A stretch of DNA of 64,000 nt from Ferribacterium limneticum (GTDB lineage Bacteria > Pseudomonadota > Gammaproteobacteria > Burkholderiales > Rhodocyclaceae). Positions 46,287 through 56,006 of the stretch are shown here, one piece after another. Position numbers and translations under genes: made by a program. Positions within the stretch are counted from its first letter, which is position 1. The number at the start of each line of letters is the position of its first letter. A model generated the notes under the pieces. The model was not told the DNA's origin. It was given only the letters and a program-made list of their open reading frames with translations, and did no database searches. The stretch is from NCBI RefSeq assembly GCF_020510625.1, contig NZ_CP075191.1, positions 1,402,001 through 1,466,000 on the forward strand, in the 5' to 3' direction.

Positions 46287-47585
46287 ATGACGACTGAACG
46301 CAAGGTAATTTTGACAATCGATGGACAGGCTCCCGTCGATTTCCAGATCATGACTCCGACGCACGGCAACGATTGCGTTGATATTCGTACCCTTGGTGCC
46401 AAGACCGGATTGTTTACATACGATTCCGGCTTCCTTTCCACCGCTAGCTGCAAGTCCAAGATCACATTTATCGATGGCGATGTTGGGCAACTTCTGTATC
46501 GCGGCTATCCGATCGAGCAACTGGCCGAGAACTGCAACTTCCTCGAAGTCACCTATTTGTTGAAGAACGGCGAACTGCCGAACGCCAAACAGAAGTCTGA
46601 TTTTGAGGGCACCATCAAGAAGCACACGATGGTCCATGAGCAACTGGCCAAGTTCTTCTCCGGTTTCCGTCGTGATGCACACCCGATGGCAGTCATGACC
46701 GGCGTGGTTGGCGCGCTTTCTGCCTTCTACCATGATGCGATGGATTTTTCCGACGCCGAACATCGCAACATCAGCTTCAACCGTCTGGTTGCCAAGATGC
46801 CGACCATCGTCGCCATGGCATACAAGTACAACACGGGCATGCCCTTCATGTTCCCGGACAATGAGCTGGATTACACTGCCAACTTCATGCGCATGATGTT
46901 CGGCAATCCATGCGAAAAGTATGTCCCGAATCCAGTTCTGGTCAACGCGCTCGATACCATCTTTACCTTGCATGCCGACCACGAGCAAAATGCTTCGACC
47001 TCGACGGTTCGTCTGGCTGGCTCTTCCGGCGCCAATCCGTTTGCCTGTATCGCTGCTGGTATTGCCTGTCTGTGGGGCCCGGCGCACGGTGGTGCCAACG
47101 AAGCCTGTCTGCAGATGCTCGAGCAGATCGGTGATGTCTCCAAGGTTGGTGAGTACATCAACCGCGCCAAGGACAAGAACGATTCCTTCAAGCTGATGGG
47201 CTTTGGTCACCGCGTTTATAAGAACTTTGATCCGCGCGCCAAACTGATGCGCAAGGTTTGTTTTGACGTTCTGTCTGAACTTGGTCTGGAAAACGACCGC
47301 CTGTTCAAGCTGGCCATGGAACTGGAAAAGATCGCCCTGGAAGATCCGTATTTCGTTGAGAAGAAGCTCTACCCGAACGTCGACTTCTACTCCGGTATCG
47401 TTCAGAAGGCGATCGGCATTCCGACCGAAATGTTCACCTGCATCTTCGCGCTGGCCCGCACGGTTGGCTGGATGACGCAGTGGGAAGAAATGATCACTGA
47501 TCCGGAATACAAGATCGGTCGTCCGCGTCAGCTGTACATGGGTGCAGCAAAGCGCGACGTAGTGCCGCTTGCCCAGCGCGGCTAA
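46287..47585 (+). CDS. gltA: Citrate synthase (type II)
   Basis: 432 residues, the usual length for Gram-negative citrate synthase. N-terminal beta domain from ~1 to 55, then [20 protein letters not shown], the active-site regions [16 protein letters not shown] and [18 protein letters not shown], and the catalytic-Asp part [15 protein letters not shown]. Condenses acetyl-CoA and oxaloacetate. It lies 84 bases after sdhE and is followed by a strong terminator. Confidence 0.97.
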   Translation: MTTERKVILTIDGQAPVDFQIMTPTHGNDCVDIRTLGAKTGLFTYDSGFLSTASCKSKITFIDGDVGQLLYRGYPIEQLAENCNFLEVTYLLKNGELPNAKQKSDFEGTIKKHTMVHEQLAKFFSGFRRDAHPMAVMTGVVGALSAFYHDAMDFSDAEHRNISFNRLVAKMPTIVAMAYKYNTGMPFMFPDNELDYTANFMRMMFGNPCEKYVPNPVLVNALDTIFTLHADHEQNASTSTVRLAGSSGANPFACIAAGIACLWGPAHGGANEACLQMLEQIGDVSKVGEYINRAKDKNDSFKLMGFGHRVYKNFDPRAKLMRKVCFDVLSELGLENDRLFKLAMELEKIALEDPYFVEKKLYPNVDFYSGIVQKAIGIPTEMFTCIFALARTVGWMTQWEEMITDPEYKIGRPRQLYMGAAKRDVVPLAQRG

Positions 47586-47595
47586 GGAAAAAATT

Positions 47596-47622
47596 GGGCG
47601 GCCGTGTGGCCGCCCTTTTTTT
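47596..47622 (+). terminator. Rho-independent terminator after gltA
   Basis: Perfect 8-bp stem GGGCGGCC/GGCCGCCC with GTGT loop and a run of seven T residues. It separates sdhCDABE-gltA from the 2-oxoglutarate dehydrogenase genes. Confidence 0.92.
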
Positions 47623-47690
47623 ACCCGTGGAGATTTGTGGCTTTGCAAAATGCAGCTACAGAGGAAAATAACACCCTAGAGGGGATGCCT

Positions 47691-50528
47691 ATGACTACGA
47701 TGAATCAATTGTTCGACAGCACGATGTTCTTTGGCGGCAATGCGCCGTTCGTTGAAGAGCTGTACGAAAATTACCTGAATGATCCGACTTCCGTGCCGGC
47801 TGAGTGGCGCGATTATTTTGACCGTCTCGCCCAAATGCCAGGTGCAGTTGCACGCGATGTCGCGCATGCGCCCGTCGTGGCTGCCTTTGCCGAACTAGGC
47901 AAGGATGGTGGTTTCCGCCCGGCACCAATAGCCACCGGTGGCGACAACAAAAAGCAGTCGGCGGTTGGCCAACTGGTTACGGCCTATCGTTCGATGGGCA
48001 CGCGCTGGGCTGAGCTTGATCCGCTCAAGCGTTTACCGCGACCGAAGATTGACGAACTGGAGCCGTCTTTCTACGGCTTCACCGATGGTGACCTGAACCA
48101 GACCTTTAGCGTCGGTTCGTTGAAGGGACTGCCGGAATCGGCAACCCTCGGCGACATTCTGCAAACCCTGAAGCAGACCTACTGTGGCACTGTTGGCGTC
48201 GAGTACATGTACATGTCCGACTACAATGAAAAGCGCTGGTTGCAGGAGCGTCTGGAAACCATTCGTTCGCGTCCGACCTATAGTGCGGAGCAGAAAAAGC
48301 GTCTGCTAGAACGACTGACTGCCGCAGAAACCCTGGAGCGTTACCTGCATACCAAGTATGTTGGTCAGAAGCGTTTCTCGCTGGAAGGCGGCGAATCGCT
48401 CATCGTTTCCATGGATGAAGCCATTCGTGCTGGCGGCAAACTCGGCATCGACGAAGTGGTTATCGGTATGGCCCACCGTGGCCGTCTGAACGTGCTGGTT
48501 AACACGCTGGGCAAAGCGCCGTCCATGCTGTTCGCCGAATTCGAAGGCAAGAAGAAGAGCGATTTGTCCGCGGGTGACGTCAAGTACCACATGGGCTTCT
48601 CATCCGACGTGTCCACCCCGGGTGGAGCCTGTCACCTGACCTTGGCCTTCAATCCGTCACACCTTGAAATTGTTAACCCGGTCGTCGAGGGTTCGGTTTA
48701 CGCCCGTCAGGTTCGTCGTGGCGAAGAGGGCAAGTCCAAGGTTCTGCCGGTGGTTGTGCATGGCGACTCCGCCGTTGCCGGCCAGGGTGTGAACCAGGAA
48801 ATGCTCAATTTTGCTCAAACTCGTGGCTATGGTACGGGCGGCACGCTGCATATCGTGGTGAACAACCAGATTGGCTTTACGACCAGCGACCCGCGCGATT
48901 ACCGCTCTGGCCATTACTGTACCGACATCTTCAAGATGGCCGATGCACCGATCTTCCACGTCAATGGCGATGATCCGGAAGCCGTGGCGCTGGTCACCCA
49001 GCTGGCTATCGAATTCCGTCAGGAATTCAAGAAGGATGTCGTGATCGACATCATCTGTTTCCGCAAGCTCGGCCACAACGAGCAGGACGAGCCGATGGTC
49101 ACCCAGCCGCTGATGTACAAGATCATCAGCAAGCATCCGGGTACCCGCAAGGTTTATGGCGACAAGCTGATTGCCGAAGGTGTCTTGCCGGCTGACGGTC
49201 CGGATCAGATGATCAAGGAATACCGTGAGCATCTGGATAAGGGCGAACTGCTGTACAACCCGGTTCTTGCTGGCTACAAGCACCCGAATACCATCGACTG
49301 GACCCCGTTCCTGACCAAGAACTACATCGAAACCTGTGATACCACGGTGCCGATGAAGGAACTGAAGCGTCTGTCCAAGCGCCTGACCAGCTTCCCCGAA
49401 GGCTATACGCTGCATTCCCGCGTCAAGAAAATTGCGGAAGATCGTGCTGCGATGGGCGAGGGCAAGCTGCCGGTTGACTGGGGTATGGCCGAGAATCTGG
49501 CTTACGCCTCCTTGCTGGTTTCCGGCTACGGTGTTCGCATCTCCGGTGAAGACGTTGGTCGCGGTACCTTCTTCCACCGCCATGCCGCCTTCCATGACCA
49601 GAACCGCACCAGCTGGGATGAAGGTACTTACTATCCGCTAAAGAACCTTCAGGAAAAGCAGGCTGGCTTCCAGTGCTACGATTCCGTGCTGTCCGAAGAG
49701 GCCGTGCTGGCTTTCGACTACGGCTATGCATCGGCCAATCCGTATGAGTTGGTTCTCTGGGAAGGTCAGTTTGGCGACTTCGCCAACGGCGCCCAAGTGG
49801 TTATCGACCAGTTCATCGCCTCCGGTGAAGCCAAGTGGGGTCGTGCCTGCGGTCTGGTCATGCTGTTGCCGCATGGCTACGAAGGTCAAGGCCCTGAGCA
49901 CTCTTCCGCCCGTCTTGAGCGCTACATGCAGGCTTGTGCCGAGATGAACATGGAAGTTTGTGTGCCGACTACCGCGGCTCAAGTCTTCCACATGCTGCGC
50001 CGTCAGGGCGTTCGCATGCAGCGCAAGCCGCTGATCGTGATGACGCCGAAGTCGTTGCTGCGCCACAAGGATGCAGCTTCCTCGATGGAAGAACTGGCCA
50101 ATGGCGAGTTCAAGCGTGTCATTGGCGAAATCGACGATATCGATGCCAAGAAGGTCAAGCGTGTGGTCCTTTGCTCCGGCAAGGTCTACTACGACCTGCT
50201 GGCGGCTCGTCGTGAAAAGAAGATCACTGATATCGCTCTGGTTCGTATCGAGCAGTTGTATCCCTTCCCGAAGGAATCACTGCACGCCGAACTGTCCAAG
50301 TATCCGAAGGCAACCGAAATTGTCTGGTGTCAGGAAGAGCCGCGCAATCAGGGCGCCTGGTACTGGTTTGCTTCCCGTCACCATCTGGACAGCGAACTGG
50401 GCGTCAAGCAGAAACTGCTGCTGGTTTCCCGTCCGGCTTCCTCCTCGCCGGCCGTCGGTTACCTGGCCAAGCACAATGAGCAACAAAAGGCACTGGTCGA
50501 GTCCGCATTGGGCAAGATCGAGTACTAA
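47691..50528 (+). CDS. odhA: 2-oxoglutarate dehydrogenase E1 component
   Basis: 945 residues. N-terminal E2-contact region MNQLFDSTMFFGGNAPFVEE; TPP-binding part with GMAHRGRLNVLVN and HVNGDDPEAV; later ISGEDVGRGTFFHRHA and LPHGYEGQGPEHSSAR. Decarboxylates 2-oxoglutarate and loads succinyl onto E2. I choose ATG 47691 with AGAGGGG upstream; an open frame runs back to 47604 through the terminator. First gene of odhA-odhB. Confidence 0.96.
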   Translation: MTTMNQLFDSTMFFGGNAPFVEELYENYLNDPTSVPAEWRDYFDRLAQMPGAVARDVAHAPVVAAFAELGKDGGFRPAPIATGGDNKKQSAVGQLVTAYRSMGTRWAELDPLKRLPRPKIDELEPSFYGFTDGDLNQTFSVGSLKGLPESATLGDILQTLKQTYCGTVGVEYMYMSDYNEKRWLQERLETIRSRPTYSAEQKKRLLERLTAAETLERYLHTKYVGQKRFSLEGGESLIVSMDEAIRAGGKLGIDEVVIGMAHRGRLNVLVNTLGKAPSMLFAEFEGKKKSDLSAGDVKYHMGFSSDVSTPGGACHLTLAFNPSHLEIVNPVVEGSVYARQVRRGEEGKSKVLPVVVHGDSAVAGQGVNQEMLNFAQTRGYGTGGTLHIVVNNQIGFTTSDPRDYRSGHYCTDIFKMADAPIFHVNGDDPEAVALVTQLAIEFRQEFKKDVVIDIICFRKLGHNEQDEPMVTQPLMYKIISKHPGTRKVYGDKLIAEGVLPADGPDQMIKEYREHLDKGELLYNPVLAGYKHPNTIDWTPFLTKNYIETCDTTVPMKELKRLSKRLTSFPEGYTLHSRVKKIAEDRAAMGEGKLPVDWGMAENLAYASLLVSGYGVRISGEDVGRGTFFHRHAAFHDQNRTSWDEGTYYPLKNLQEKQAGFQCYDSVLSEEAVLAFDYGYASANPYELVLWEGQFGDFANGAQVVIDQFIASGEAKWGRACGLVMLLPHGYEGQGPEHSSARLERYMQACAEMNMEVCVPTTAAQVFHMLRRQGVRMQRKPLIVMTPKSLLRHKDAASSMEELANGEFKRVIGEIDDIDAKKVKRVVLCSGKVYYDLLAARREKKITDIALVRIEQLYPFPKESLHAELSKYPKATEIVWCQEEPRNQGAWYWFASRHHLDSELGVKQKLLLVSRPASSSPAVGYLAKHNEQQKALVESALGKIEY

Positions 50529-50552
50529 TAACTAAAGCAGAGTGGAGTCATT

Positions 50553-51779
50553 ATGAGCATTATTGAAGTCCAAGTTCCCCAGCTTTCCGAGTCCGTCGCC
50601 GAAGGCACGCTCGCTTCCTGGAAAAAGAAAATTGGCGAAGCCGTTGCTCGCGACGAAATCCTGATCGACATCGAAACTGACAAGGTCGTTCTTGAGGTTC
50701 CGTCCCCGGCTGCTGGCGTTCTGGTCGAGATCATCAAGGCTGACGGCGAAACCGTTGTCTCCGGTGAACTGATCGCCCGTATCGATACCGAAGCCAAGGC
50801 AGGCGCTACTGCGCCGGCTGCTGAGGCACCGAAGGCCGCTGCACCTGCTGCCGCTCCGGCCGCCGCTGCTGCTGCGCCGGCAGGTACGGCCAGCCCGTCC
50901 GCCCGCAAGATTCTCGACGAAAAGGGCGTTGCTGCCGCTGACGTCGCTGGTTCCGGTCGTGGTGGTCGTGTGACCAAGGAAGATGCTGTCGCCGCCGCCC
51001 CGAAGTCGGGTCCGGTTGCTGCACCGGCTGCCGCCAAGGCTGCCCTGCCGACCCCGCCGGTCAGCGTTTCCCTCGGTGATCGTACCGAACAGCGCGTGCC
51101 GATGACCCGTCTGCGCGCCCGGATCGCTGAGCGCCTGCTGCAGTCCCAGCAAACCAACGCCATTCTGACCACGTTCAACGAAGTGAACATGGGCCCGATG
51201 ATGGCGCTGCGCAAGCAGTACGGCGAGAAGTTCGAGAAGGCCCACGGCGTGCGCCTCGGCTTCATGGGCTTCTTCGTCAAGGCTGCTTGTGCCGCTCTGC
51301 AGAAGTTCCCGGTCCTGAACGCTTCGGTTGATGGCAACGACATCATCTATCACGGCTATATCGATATCGGTATCGCTGTGGGTTCGCCGCGTGGCCTGGT
51401 CGTGCCGATCATCCGCAACGCTGACCAGTTGAGCATCGCTGAAATCGAGAAGAAGATTGCCGAATTTGGTGCCAAGGCCAAGGATGGCAAGCTGACTATC
51501 GAAGAACTGACCGGTGGCACCTTCTCCATTTCCAATGGCGGCATCTTCGGTTCCATGATGTCCACCCCGATCATCAACCCGCCGCAGTCTGCGATCCTCG
51601 GCATCCATGCCACCAAGGACCGGGCGATGGTTGAAAACGGTCAGGTCGTTGTGCGTCCGATGAACTATCTGGCCATGTCCTATGACCACCGTATCATCGA
51701 CGGCCGCGAAGCCGTCCTCGGTCTGGTGACCATGAAGGAAGCGCTGGAAGATCCGTCCCGCCTGCTGCTCGGCGTCTAA
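50553..51779 (+). CDS. odhB: Dihydrolipoamide succinyltransferase (E2 of 2-oxoglutarate dehydrogenase)
   Basis: 408 residues. Lipoyl domain (~1-77) with the lipoyl lysine in [14 protein letters not shown], an Ala/Pro-rich flexible linker (~85-115), E3/E1-binding domain (~117-150: [12 protein letters not shown]), and the catalytic domain ending in [13 protein letters not shown] with the active-site His and Asp. Transfers succinyl to CoA. Lies 24 bases after odhA. Confidence 0.96.
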   Translation: MSIIEVQVPQLSESVAEGTLASWKKKIGEAVARDEILIDIETDKVVLEVPSPAAGVLVEIIKADGETVVSGELIARIDTEAKAGATAPAAEAPKAAAPAAAPAAAAAAPAGTASPSARKILDEKGVAAADVAGSGRGGRVTKEDAVAAAPKSGPVAAPAAAKAALPTPPVSVSLGDRTEQRVPMTRLRARIAERLLQSQQTNAILTTFNEVNMGPMMALRKQYGEKFEKAHGVRLGFMGFFVKAACAALQKFPVLNASVDGNDIIYHGYIDIGIAVGSPRGLVVPIIRNADQLSIAEIEKKIAEFGAKAKDGKLTIEELTGGTFSISNGGIFGSMMSTPIINPPQSAILGIHATKDRAMVENGQVVVRPMNYLAMSYDHRIIDGREAVLGLVTMKEALEDPSRLLLGV

Positions 51780-51792
51780 TCGACGTTTGCCG

Positions 51793-51825
51793 GCGCCAGT
51801 GTCCCGAAAAGGGCGCTGGCGCTTT
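51793..51825 (+). terminator. Probable terminator after odhB
   Basis: Stem GCGCCAG/CTGGCGC extended by CCC/GGG with a short loop, followed by only four T residues. It may attenuate rather than fully stop transcription into lpdA. Confidence 0.6.
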
Positions 51826-51854
51826 TGCACATCTGAAATCTGAAAGGTTTACAC

Positions 51855-53279
51855 ATGTCCCAGCAATTTGACGTGCTTGTTATCGGCGGCGGCCCTGGCG
51901 GCTACATCGCAGCCATTCGTGCTTCGCAACTTGGGTTTACGGCTGCTTGCGCCGAATCCAATCCGTATGCTGACCCGAAAGGTGAGCCGCGTCTCGGTGG
52001 TACCTGCCTGAATGTCGGCTGTATTCCGTCCAAGGCGCTGCTCCATACCTCGCACCTGTTCGAGGAAGCCAATCACAGCTTCGAAGCCCAGGGCATCAAG
52101 GTCGGCAAGGCCACCATCGACGTCCCGACCATGAAGGGTCGCAAGGATGGCGTGGTCAATCAACTGACTTCCGGCATCAAGATGCTGCTGAAGAAGAACA
52201 AGGTTACCTTCCTGGCCGGTCATGGTTCCTTCGTTGGCAAGGAAGGCGATTTCTGGAAGGTCAAGGTTGGTGCTGAAGAAGTGTTGGCCAAGCAGGTCAT
52301 CGTCGCCACCGGCTCCAAGGCCCGTCACCTGCCGAATCTGCCGGTCGATCAGAAGATCGTCATGGACAATGAAGGTGCGCTGAACCAGGAATCCGTGCCG
52401 AAGAAGCTGGCCATCATCGGTGCCGGTGTTATCGGTCTGGAAATGGGCTCGGTCTGGCGTCGTGTCGGTGCCGAAGTCACCATCCTCGAAGCCATGCCGG
52501 ACTTCCTGGCAGCGGCTGATGTTGATGTCGCCAAGGAAGCCCAGAAGCTGTTTACCAAGCAGGGTCTGAATATCCAGATGGGTGTCAAGATTGGCGACAT
52601 CAAGGCGACCAAGAAGTCGGTTTCCGTCGCCTACACCGACAAGGATGGCAAGGACCAGAAGCTGGATGCTGATCGCCTGATCGTCTCCATCGGTCGTGTG
52701 CCGAATACCGACGGCCTGAACGGTGATGCCGTTGGCCTGAAGCTGGACGCTCGTGGTTTCGTTGAAGTTGACGGTCACTGCAAGACCAACCTGCCGGGTG
52801 TCTGGGCCATCGGCGACGTCGTTCGTGGTCCGATGCTGGCCCACAAGGCGCATGAAGAAGGCGTCATGGTTGCCGAGCTGATGGCTGGTCAGGCCGGTCA
52901 CTGCAATTTCGACACCATTCCGTGGGTCATCTACACCTCGCCGGAAATCGCCTGGGTCGGCAAGACCGAGCAGCAGCTCAAGGCCGAAGGCGTGGCTTAC
53001 AAGGCTGGCAAGGTGCCGTTCCTGGCCAACGGCCGGGCACTGGGCATGGGCGATCCGTCGGGCTTTGTCAAGATGCTGGCTTGCAAGGATACCGACCGTA
53101 TCCTCGGCGTCCACATCATTGGTGCCAATGCCTCCGAAATCATTGCCGAAGCCGTTGTGGCCATGGAATTCGGTGGTGCTTCCGAAGATTTGGCGCGTAT
53201 TTGCCACGCCCACCCGACCCTGTCGGAGACCGTGCACGAAGCGGCGCTGGCTTGTGACAAGCGCACGCTGAACTTCTAA
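51855..53279 (+). CDS. lpdA: Dihydrolipoyl dehydrogenase (E3)
   Basis: 474 residues. FAD-binding [19 protein letters not shown], redox disulfide [18 protein letters not shown]-binding [15 protein letters not shown], and C-terminal [15 protein letters not shown] with the catalytic His-Glu pair. Reoxidises the lipoyl group of E2. Third structural gene of the 2-oxoglutarate dehydrogenase complex here. Confidence 0.97.
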   Translation: MSQQFDVLVIGGGPGGYIAAIRASQLGFTAACAESNPYADPKGEPRLGGTCLNVGCIPSKALLHTSHLFEEANHSFEAQGIKVGKATIDVPTMKGRKDGVVNQLTSGIKMLLKKNKVTFLAGHGSFVGKEGDFWKVKVGAEEVLAKQVIVATGSKARHLPNLPVDQKIVMDNEGALNQESVPKKLAIIGAGVIGLEMGSVWRRVGAEVTILEAMPDFLAAADVDVAKEAQKLFTKQGLNIQMGVKIGDIKATKKSVSVAYTDKDGKDQKLDADRLIVSIGRVPNTDGLNGDAVGLKLDARGFVEVDGHCKTNLPGVWAIGDVVRGPMLAHKAHEEGVMVAELMAGQAGHCNFDTIPWVIYTSPEIAWVGKTEQQLKAEGVAYKAGKVPFLANGRALGMGDPSGFVKMLACKDTDRILGVHIIGANASEIIAEAVVAMEFGGASEDLARICHAHPTLSETVHEAALACDKRTLNF

Positions 53280-53300
53280 TCAGTAAGTCAGCTGCTCCAG

Positions 53301-53335
53301 GGCGGGTTGCGGAAACGCACCCGCCTTTGTTTTTT
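53301..53335 (+). terminator. Rho-independent terminator after lpdA
   Basis: Stem GGCGGGTTGCG/CGCACCCGCC with a GAAA loop and a TTTGTTTTTT tail, starting 22 bases past the lpdA stop. It marks the end of the TCA block. Confidence 0.88.
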
Positions 53336-53372
53336 GGCAGAATACGTTTCTCCCCAATCCAGATTCACCAAC

Positions 53373-54491
53373 ATGCCGCATAAAAAATTGAATGTCGCCG
53401 CGCAGGGCATGCTCGATGCCTATAACGCCCTGCTTGATACCCGCGGTTACATGGCCGATGCTGCGCAGATGGCTGCAGCAACCGCATTGCAGAGCCTCTA
53501 TACCAATCTGCTCTCCTTCAAGGTGCATCGCAGCAGCACTTTCAAGCGACTGCTGTCGCCGCCCAAGCCGCCGAAGGGCGTTTATTTCTGGGGCGGCGTG
53601 GGGCGCGGCAAGAGCTTCCTGATGGACTGCTTTTACGATTCAGTCCCTTATCGACGCAAGCGACGCATCCACTTTCATGCCTTCATGCAGCAGATTCATC
53701 GTGATCTGGAAAAATACAAGGGCGAACCTGATCCCATGCTGAGATTGGCTGAGGCCATCGCCAAGGAAGTTCGGCTATTGTGTTTCGACGAGTTCCACGT
53801 TTCAGATATTGCCGATGCAATGATTCTCGGCCGCCTGATGGACGGATTGGTGGCACAGGGCGTCATTCTGGTCATGACCTCCAACTATCCGCCGGACATG
53901 CTTTATCCGAACGGCCTGCATCGCGAAAGCTTCCTGCCGACCATTGCCTTGCTCAAGAAACATCTCGACGTTTTTGAGGTCGATGCTGGTGTCGACTATC
54001 GCTTGCGGGCGTTGGAGCAGGTCGAGATTTATCACTATCCATCCGATGCCGCGGCCGAAAAGAAGATGCTCGATTATTTCAGGATGGTGGCCGGTGAAGA
54101 GGGTAAAAAGGGCGGTCATATCGAGGTGCTCGGGCGGAACATCGATACAGTACGGCGCGGCCATGGCGTGATCTGGTTCGATTTTCGGACGCTTTGTGGC
54201 GGCCCGCGCTCGCAGAATGATTATCTGGAGATTGCCCGCGCCTATCACACGGTACTGCTTTCGCATGTTCCCAAGATGACCCTGCATCAGGCTTCCGAGG
54301 CGCGCCGCTTTACCTGGCTGGTCGACGTTTTCTACGACCACAGGGTCAAGCTGATTGCGACTGCCGATTGTGCCGCCGATGATCTGTACACCGAGGGTAC
54401 CCAAGCCAGCGAATTCAAGCGTACGGTCAGTCGTCTGACGGAGATGAATTCGAAGGAATACCTCGCGCTGCCGCATCTTCCATCCGAGTGA
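53373..54491 (+). CDS. zapE: Cell division protein ZapE (AFG1-like ATPase)
   Basis: 372 residues. Walker A GGVGRGKSFLMD, Walker B LLCFDEFHVSDIADAM, then VMTSNYPPDMLYPNGLHR and the C-terminal VFYDHRVKLI. ZapE is an FtsZ-associated ATPase needed for division under stress. ATG 53373 gives the natural N-terminus MPHKKLNVAAQGML; the frame upstream overlaps the terminator. Follows lpdA, with the GNAT gene immediately after. Confidence 0.92.
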   Translation: MPHKKLNVAAQGMLDAYNALLDTRGYMADAAQMAAATALQSLYTNLLSFKVHRSSTFKRLLSPPKPPKGVYFWGGVGRGKSFLMDCFYDSVPYRRKRRIHFHAFMQQIHRDLEKYKGEPDPMLRLAEAIAKEVRLLCFDEFHVSDIADAMILGRLMDGLVAQGVILVMTSNYPPDMLYPNGLHRESFLPTIALLKKHLDVFEVDAGVDYRLRALEQVEIYHYPSDAAAEKKMLDYFRMVAGEEGKKGGHIEVLGRNIDTVRRGHGVIWFDFRTLCGGPRSQNDYLEIARAYHTVLLSHVPKMTLHQASEARRFTWLVDVFYDHRVKLIATADCAADDLYTEGTQASEFKRTVSRLTEMNSKEYLALPHLPSE

Positions 54492-54508
54492 TCACCGATA
54501 AGCGAGCG

Positions 54509-54910
54509 ATGAGCATTCAATATCTGGACGATGCCGAAATTACCGTCGAGGCAGCGATCGATCTCTACAAGCGATCCACGCTTGGCGAGAGAAGGCCGGT
54601 AGATCGTCCGGATATCTTCGAAGCGATGTTGAAACATGCCAATCTGAAGCTCTCAGCCTGGCATGACGGGCGCTTGGTCGGGATTGCCCGCTCCTTGACC
54701 GATTTTTCCTATGTGGCCTATCTTTCCGATCTTGCCGTCGATTTCGACTACCAAAGGCAGGGGATTGGCGCACGCCTCATTCGTGAAACCCAAAGTCGTT
54801 TGCGGCCGGAGTGCATGATCGTTCTCCTGGCTGCTCCGAAGGCAAATGATTACTACCCGAAGCTCGGCTTTGAGAATAACCCTCGCGGATGGATACTGCG
54901 GGGAGGCTGA
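54509..54910 (+). CDS. GNAT-family N-acetyltransferase
   Basis: 133 residues. The acetyl-CoA motif is DFDYQRQGIGARLIRETQ, preceded by SYVAYLSDLAV and followed by LLAAPKANDYYPKLGFENNP. Substrate not assignable. A GTG at 54488 overlaps the zapE stop and is an alternative start with seven extra residues; MSIQYLDDAEIT is the more usual family beginning. Confidence 0.85.
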   Translation: MSIQYLDDAEITVEAAIDLYKRSTLGERRPVDRPDIFEAMLKHANLKLSAWHDGRLVGIARSLTDFSYVAYLSDLAVDFDYQRQGIGARLIRETQSRLRPECMIVLLAAPKANDYYPKLGFENNPRGWILRGG

Positions 54911-54949
54911 AACTCTCCGAATACCGTCCGGATACTCTTGGGAGACGCC

Positions 54950-55756
54950 ATGAAAATTGTCCTGAAATTGCTGTGCACCATCGTGATGGCCTTCTGGGCG
55001 CTGGCGGCAGGCGCACAGCAGATGGAAATCATCGAGCTGCGCAGCAAGAATGTCGAGGAGGTGTTGCCGGCCCTGCTGCCTCTGGTTGAGCCGGGCGGTA
55101 CGTTGACTGGCATGAACAACCAGTTGTTTCTGAAGGCCTCGCCGCGTAATCGGGCGGAAATCAAGCGGGCGTTGGCGAGCATTGATACACCAACGCGCCG
55201 GCTGATTATCCGGATTTCGCAGAATCGTCAGGCGGAGGATTCTGCACGGGGTGGCGAGGCAAGTGGGCAGGTCGTGCTGGGCGGGACGCGCCGCAGCAAT
55301 GTTGAGGTTCGGGTCTGGGATACGAAGAGCGTGCGCGGTGAAAGTGCCTCGCAAATGGTGCAAACCGTCGAGGGCGGCCGGGCTTTCATTCAGGTTGGTC
55401 GTTCGCTGGCAGTCCCGATGCGTCAGATGATCGTCGGGCCGGGTGGGGCCATGGTCAATGAAGGCGTTGTCTATCGCGATATCGGCAGTGGTTTCTTCGC
55501 CACGCCACGGGTTAACGGCCAGCGTGTCACGCTGGAAATTTCACAGCAGGCCGAGAGCTTCGATCCGGCCTATGGTCGAGGTGCAGTCAGTTCCCAGCGT
55601 CTGGCAACGACGGTTTCCGGTACCCTGGGTGAATGGATCGAACTGGGCGGCAGCGGCAGGCAAGCCGCCGGTCAGCAAGGCGGTGCGTTCAGCGTAGGTA
55701 CTAGCGATGCCCGCGACAACCGCTCTATCTGGTTAAAAATTGAGGAAGCAGAATGA
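54950..55756 (+). CDS. Exported protein with secretin N-terminal (NolW-like) domains
   Basis: 268 residues. A signal peptide (MKIVLKLLCTIVMAFWALA..GAQ) is followed by MEIIELRSKNVEEVLPALLP and an RAEIKRALASIDTPTRRLII stretch, typical of the N1-type domains of GspD/PilQ-like secretins. The C-terminal half (VEVRVWDTKSVRGES..) looks like the family's short beta-rich part and lacks a membrane-pore domain of normal size. Role unknown: perhaps a periplasmic accessory to a secretin elsewhere. TTGGGAG precedes the ATG. Overlaps the next small gene by four bases. Confidence 0.75.
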   Translation: MKIVLKLLCTIVMAFWALAAGAQQMEIIELRSKNVEEVLPALLPLVEPGGTLTGMNNQLFLKASPRNRAEIKRALASIDTPTRRLIIRISQNRQAEDSARGGEASGQVVLGGTRRSNVEVRVWDTKSVRGESASQMVQTVEGGRAFIQVGRSLAVPMRQMIVGPGGAMVNEGVVYRDIGSGFFATPRVNGQRVTLEISQQAESFDPAYGRGAVSSQRLATTVSGTLGEWIELGGSGRQAAGQQGGAFSVGTSDARDNRSIWLKIEEAE

Positions 55757-55998
55757 TTAGAAAACCGCGTCATATCGGGCACAAAATTGCCCTTGTCTGT
55801 GCCGGGCTATGTGCCCTGATGATGTTGCCCGCTGTCGGATTTTTCATCTGGTTCTGGTTCACTCGCGGGCTGGGTGATACCTGGACCCCCAGCCTGGCGG
55901 CTGTTGTCGCCTTCTTCGGCTGTTGTGCTGGTGTGCTTTACGCCACCAGTGTGCCGCAGCCAGTCCTGCCGCTGGAAAAGGAGCCGGCAAACTCCTGA
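55753..55998 (+). CDS. Small two-TM membrane protein, unknown
   Basis: 81 residues. Two predicted membrane helices (~11-34 and ~45-66: IALVCAGLCALMMLPAVGFF and LAAVVAFFGCCAGVLYA) with a short periplasmic loop. The ATG overlaps the secretin-domain gene (ATGA), so the two are co-translated. I recognise no family. Possibly an inner-membrane partner of the upstream exported protein. Confidence 0.65.
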   Translation: MIRKPRHIGHKIALVCAGLCALMMLPAVGFFIWFWFTRGLGDTWTPSLAAVVAFFGCCAGVLYATSVPQPVLPLEKEPANS

Positions 55999-56006
55999 AA
56001 CAAGGC

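Noticed and set aside
45774..47648. 624-codon antisense frame across sdhB, sdhE and gltA
   Set aside because: Shadow of three certain genes on the other strand; no domain and no ribosome-binding site.
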